Source: Thalassia testudinum | Lineage: Eukaryota > Streptophyta > Magnoliopsida > Alismatales > Hydrocharitaceae | Reading direction: 5' to 3' | NCBI GenBank assembly: GCA_037157565.1 | Contig: JAZHRO010000024.1 | Coordinates: 18,110,501-18,174,500, forward strand | DNA length: 64,000 bases | Shown: in pieces, positions 59,843 through 64,000 of the stretch | Layout of the letters: every line of letters starts with the position of its first letter | How positions within the stretch are numbered: position 1 is the stretch's first letter | Notes under the pieces: model-generated | Told to the model about the DNA's origin: nothing | Seen by the model: only the letters and a program-made list of their open reading frames with translations | Database searches by the model: none | Translations under genes and position numbers: made by a program

Positions 59843-60440
59843 ACCTCTTAAAGTCGGCACGAACTCGGACGGATGTGTCCGACGTTCCCTATATTCCGCC
59901 TCTCCAGGCCGGCGAGCCATCTCCTAGGGTTGGCGCGAACTCGGATGGACGCGTCTAACGTTCCCTATATGTAGCCTCTTAAGGTCGACGCGAACTCGGA
60001 TAGACATGTCTGATGTTCCCTATATGCCACCTCTTAAGGTCAGTGCGAACTCGAACAGACGCATCCGATGTTCCCTATATGCCACCTCTTAAGGCCGGCG
60101 CGAACTTGGACGGACGCATCCGATGTTCCCAATATGCCGCCCCTCTAAGCCATCAAGCCGCCTCTTAAGGTCGGCACAAACTCGAACAGATGCGTCCGAC
60201 GTTCCGTATATGCCGCCTCTTAAGGTAGTCTAACCACCTCTTAAGGTTGGCATGAACTCGAGCAGACGTCTCTGACATTCCCTATGTTGCTGCCTCGCAA
60301 GGTCGACGCGAACTCAGACGAGCTTGCCCGACATTCCCTTACACTGCCACCTATTCAGGCTGGTAGGATGGCAGGGACTTGGACGAACCCGCCCAGCAAT
60401 CTAGAGAATTGCCGCCTCTTAAGGTCAATAAAACCACTCT
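59843..60440. repeat. 55-bp tandem repeat array
   Basis: About eight to ten units with the shared phrases CCTCTTAAGG, GCGAACTCGGAC and GTTCCCTATATGCC. Clean units start at 60,029 and 60,084, exactly 55 bp apart; two units carry about 20 extra bases. Copies differ by 10-30%. Confidence 0.9.
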
Positions 60441-62240
60441 CGCCGGCTAACAGGAATTCAAACAGAGACACCTATGCCCCGCTCATCAACTGAAAAATGG
60501 TCGAACTAAGGCCCTCATGTTCCATGTTCTAGTTACTATGCTGGCAACACCTCGGGCCAGTAAGGACTCGGGCCCATTCGCCCTGAGGTTTCATAGACCG
60601 CCTGCTAACAAAGTCTTGGCTGCCCCCTCCTTAGAAGCATCCGCCCACTGAAGTGAATGCGACGGGGTTCACGCTGCCTCATGACTATCATATCAGTCGC
60701 CAAGGCCGATAAGATCGGGACCCTAGCGCTCCATCTCCTAGGCAACACAACGTCGCGTAACGCCAATAACACGAGTTCGAGCCCCTGCTCCCCAAACACC
60801 GATTGGCGTGCCTTCAAACTTCTAGCAAAGGTAGTCCAGACACCAGCTCCTTCAAGGCCGACTCATTGCCACTTTCCAAGGTTGGCTCATTGCCACCCAC
60901 CAAGGAAGGCTCTAGGCGATGGTCACCTTTAAGGGCCGACCCATGTAAAAATCCCCCTACGTTGGCCCTGTCCAAGGGCACAGCCGGGCAGATAGGTGCC
61001 CGACAATATCACACCTCGCGGCCACTATGACAAAATTGCTCCTCGTCCACATACGATGAGGTCGGGCCCAGTAGCAAAATGGTCGCATCCAGGAAATGGC
61101 CAAGCCGCCGACCGCCTTCGTGAAGTTGGTAGGCTACCCAACGGCCAACTTCCAAACCCTCACCTCTGCAGAGAGGCCGAGGTTACAGAATGTAGCCTAA
61201 TACCCGGGTCCGAGCCAACCCTCACAGGAGTTCGACCAAGCTCTTCATCCTTGGTCACTCGGCTCTACCCTGACGACGCCACCTAGCTCGTCTAGGCAAA
61301 TAATCCCTAGAAGAAAGTGGCAGTCCAAATACGGTACATGCACAAGCTCCACCAGCAGAGCCTGCTTCAAGGCTCCCTCGTCAAGGATAGGCGTCCAGGC
61401 GCTCTTGCCTAACCCCCATGTAGAACACGCGGCGAATACCGCCACAGTCGGATCTATCCCAGCCAAGGGGTCTCCCAAGAGACCCAAATAAGTACCCACC
61501 CAGACGGAGGGGATGTCCCACTAAAAGGAGCCCTAAGTCCCCCCAGTCCTCAACAAAATAACAGGGGGACAGCATCGCCAAGGCAGCCTAAGCCCCTTCT
61601 CTCCCAGGCACCAAGAAGAGGGGACAAAGCAGCGCGAGCAGCACTCGAGTACCTGCTGAACCTCGTCCTAGCAAATCTTGTTGGCAACTGGCTTCTAAAA
61701 AATGCGCAATGGACTGGGGTGTCCCACTTGAAAGCTATCAAAGCAAGCAGGGACTCTCCGTCCCATGCTTCTGCCACCTCGCGAGGTAGGGCATTCGCGG
61801 TAACCACCCCTAGCCCAACTACCCTACGGGGAATAAGCTCTACACACCAAGTAGCCTCGATGCAACCTCTTACCTAAAGAGAACGTGCCACTCCCACTTA
61901 CTAAAGGGTCTACGTTTGCCCACCCCATCATGCAAGTGGGGTGGGTAACCTATGGCCAACACAGTTACCCCTTGTACTAGGCGAAGACGGGTGGACAAGG
62001 CACCAGACAAGTAGCCAGACCTCGGAAATCGCAAGAGAATTCCCAAGGGTCACCCACCTGTGTCATCACAGGCGCAAGCCATATGCGCCCGACTGCTACC
62101 TCAGATAGCCCTCTCCACGGGCATCACACTCGGTCCCGCCAGTAGTCAGCCAGGAGAGAGTAACAGGACAACCCTCTATGCCAAGTCATTCGAGAGAATG
62201 AAGGAGATCAAGCTGAGACTCGTAAAGCATGATTCACATA
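60441..62240. other. C-rich sequence after the tandem array
   Basis: No gene recognised; short open frames on both strands follow base composition. This is the right part of the insertion in element G. Confidence 0.4.
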
Positions 62241-63217
62241 GCACCCCACCCCCTATGTGTGCAGAGGCAATGAGTCGTAGGAACTTTTTCCTTTTATGTG
62301 CCTTTAGGGCTTCGGTCTTCTACGATGTGGGACTAATCCTACAAGGCTTCTTCGCATAGCTGTAGGTTGATGTCTTCGTCAAATCAACGTAGCTATTGTG
62401 GCTTTGCGTCCCAATTGAAGCCCTGGGATGACTCCTAGAGATGCTTCGCATCGCCTGGGCATGGAAGCATTGAAGAATGTGGCTGGGAGATGATGGAAGG
62501 AGTCGGAGAAGGAGGTGGCGGTGACGGAGCTCCAGTGAAGCACCTGAAAACCATAACACGGCCTCGCAGCCTCATTAAAATAGCTCAAAAGGTTCACCGT
62601 GGGATGGCAAACGTGATGGTGTGCGTGGTGAGGCAAGTGCATGCATGAGAAGGTCGTGCGGCCTCTAGCGGAGGTGCAGTGAGGGTGGAGTTTGGGGGAG
62701 TCGTAGAGTGGCGAATAGGGTGAATTGGTAGAGGGCTTTTGCCCTCCATGTGATGGAGGAGCTTTTGGAGTTGGTGGCGAAGCGGATGGAGGTGTGGAGC
62801 AGTGGAGGCGCTTCGCCAGAGATGTGGCTGGAACAGAAGAAGGTGAAGGTGGTCGAGGTGATACGACAATCGTGCGTGAGTTATGAATGCGAGAAAAAGT
62901 AGGGGGAGAGAGAAAGGGATAGAGATCAACGAGGTAGAGAGGTGGAGACAGCCGATTGTGGTAGATCGACGCCAGAGGAGGAGGAGACGGCGAGACGACG
63001 ATAATGAAGTAGGCGGAGATACGCCCTCCCTTTGGCTGGGGAGGGTCATGATGAAGAGAGGAGTACAATAAGCCGACCAATTTGGTCGTTGGACGACCGA
63101 AGGAGAAGGATCGAAGAAGGTCGCCGAAGCAGTGGTCTTGAAGGTCGGAGGAAGGGGAATAGGGGGCTTTTGACTCTCCAAGACTTGCTGAAAAATTCGA
63201 CCAAGCCCTGGGGATCC

Positions 63218-63225
63218 TTATATAG
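63218..63225 (-). promoter_or_regulatory. TATA box of LTR E
   Basis: CTATATAA on the minus strand, within CCTATATAAGG, equivalent to the boxes in C and D. Confidence 0.6.
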
Positions 63226-63305
63226 GCCTCAGGGATCAGTTAGAGCTTGGGAAGTAAGCTTCCCAAGCTTGGAAGACTCGCCGGAGTTGGAAATTTAAAG
63301 ATACC

Positions 63306-63337
63306 CTAATCTCTCATGCGTTCGCATGAGAGATTAG
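63306..63337 (-). repeat. Perfect palindrome 81 bp upstream of TATA, LTR E
   Basis: Two perfectly complementary 15-nt arms (63,306-63,320 and 63,323-63,337) around TT. The core TGCGTTCGCA is shared with C and the outer arms are not. Confidence 0.93.
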
Positions 63338-64000
63338 GAAGGCTTTGGGGCTCAAGATCGGATTCAATAGAAAGAGGACTCCTCAAGGAATCTCCCTTCC
63401 AATTTTAGAAGGGATTGATTGATCAGAGAAGTTCTCTTTAACCAAAGGTCGTTGGAGTTGTAGGAATAGGATTTCAGGGCGGTAAGGACCTTTTTGTGAA
63501 AAATACAACAAAATTGGGGGGCTATTTGTAAGAAATTCAAAAGTTAGGGGCATGTGTGTGAGATAAAAGAATCAAACAGGACCAAATTACAAACTAGGTC
63601 AAGATGATCTCAGGTTGGGCCCAAATTTTGGTACAAGTATAATTTGGACCTAAGGAATCCAATGGTGAAGTTGGATTTTGATTTTGACTTGGTTTGACTG
63701 GGTAATTTATAGAATCACCTAAATTAGGACAAATGTCTGTCTGAGACACTATTTTGGGTCAAGACGGGTTCTGATGGTCAAATTGAAGGTACCAAACCCT
63801 AGAGAATATTTTTCTATGAATTTTAAAAATTTTAGGTGAATTTTATCCTGATCAGAACCTCAGTTAATTAAGCAGGTCTGTTTTTAAGGTTTTGGAAGTC
63901 ATTTAATTCTTGAAATGCGTAAGAACCCTTTTCTGACTGTTCTGATCCACTTGTTAGACTCTTAAGATCATTTGACCCTTAATTAACCCTTAAGAAAACC

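Larger units (their letters stand above)
59777..62240. mobile_element. GC-rich insertion in element G pol
   Basis: This breaks G's RT at 59,776. It opens with a 9-bp-arm hairpin (59,781-59,808) and a 55-bp tandem array, then about 1.8 kb of C-rich sequence without recognisable protein. G's pol does not resume before the window end. I cannot classify it; the style recalls Tat-type LTR or leader sequence. Confidence 0.55.
62241..64000 (-). mobile_element. Element E, C-type LTR, truncated, minus orientation
   Basis: It aligns with element C from about 62,240 (CTATGTGTGCAGAGGCAAT against CCGTGTGCTGAGGCAAT) through GTGGGACTAA at 62,328 to AACCCTAGAGA..TTTTTCTATGAATTTTA near 63,800. Its U5 end is missing and its start (right side) is beyond the window. 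A 233-codon minus-strand frame (62,379-63,080) is proline/serine/histidine-rich and matches nothing I know. Confidence 0.7.

Noticed and set aside
62379..63080. A 233-codon minus-strand frame near the window end
   Set aside because: It falls inside the promoter and leader part of LTR E; Pro/Ser/His-rich, broken in C and D.

Overview
This window looks like non-genic, repeat-dense nuclear DNA of a flowering plant. I recognise no host gene with confidence. All convincing coding sequence belongs to Ty3/gypsy LTR retrotransposons: chromovirus (Tekay/Del-like, with a chromodomain after the integrase), Athila-like, and LTR fragments that look like the Tat lineage. Every one is broken. Species cannot be named from this; a large, transposon-rich angiosperm genome is the safe reading.

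Left third (1-22,600): a four-level nest. A Tat-like LTR (22,173-22,600 is its right part) was hit by an old chromovirus, element A: 5' LTR from before the window to 2143, decayed gag-pol to 6480, and a 3' LTR split into 6481-7486 and 20,548-22,172. A's 3' LTR was hit by a younger relative, element B (7487-20,542, target duplication CCATT). B's 5' LTR was in turn hit by element C, a 2673-bp solo LTR (9812-12,484, target duplication AGCAG). B keeps an initiator-Met-type primer site and one continuous reading frame for gag, protease, reverse transcriptase, RNase H, integrase and chromodomain, broken only by four in-frame TAG codons. By eye the two B LTRs differ at about 35-40 of 2674 sites, so B is recent; A's LTRs differ by roughly a fifth where compared.

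Middle (22,600-44,370): AT-rich DNA without credible genes, two further Tat-like LTRs (32,641-32,960 and about 42,340-42,760, the latter with a primer site), a palindrome-rich GTACCGGTAC array (26,398-26,960), simple repeats, and element D (about 38,417-41,071), a second copy of the C-type LTR in the opposite orientation, apparently inside another LTR.

Right third (44,370-64,000): two Athila-like elements lie head to head. F (minus strand) has protease, RT, RNase H and integrase remnants from 51,667 down to 48,058, a long 3' noncoding part and a probable LTR at about 45,709-44,370. G (plus strand) has a 5' LTR (53,731-55,339), a primer site, gag and the start of pol, cut at 59,776 by GC-rich foreign sequence with a 55-bp tandem array. 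A third C-type LTR (E) runs off the window end.

The most interesting structure is in the LTRs. C-type copies C, D and E each carry a perfect or near-perfect palindrome 72-81 bp upstream of the TATA box whose arms differ between copies. The A/B LTRs are studded with GACGTC palindromes. A and B share a TAG at the RT-RNase H junction and both have lost the glycine of the protease D-S-G motif. I found no evidence of a new enzymatic system.
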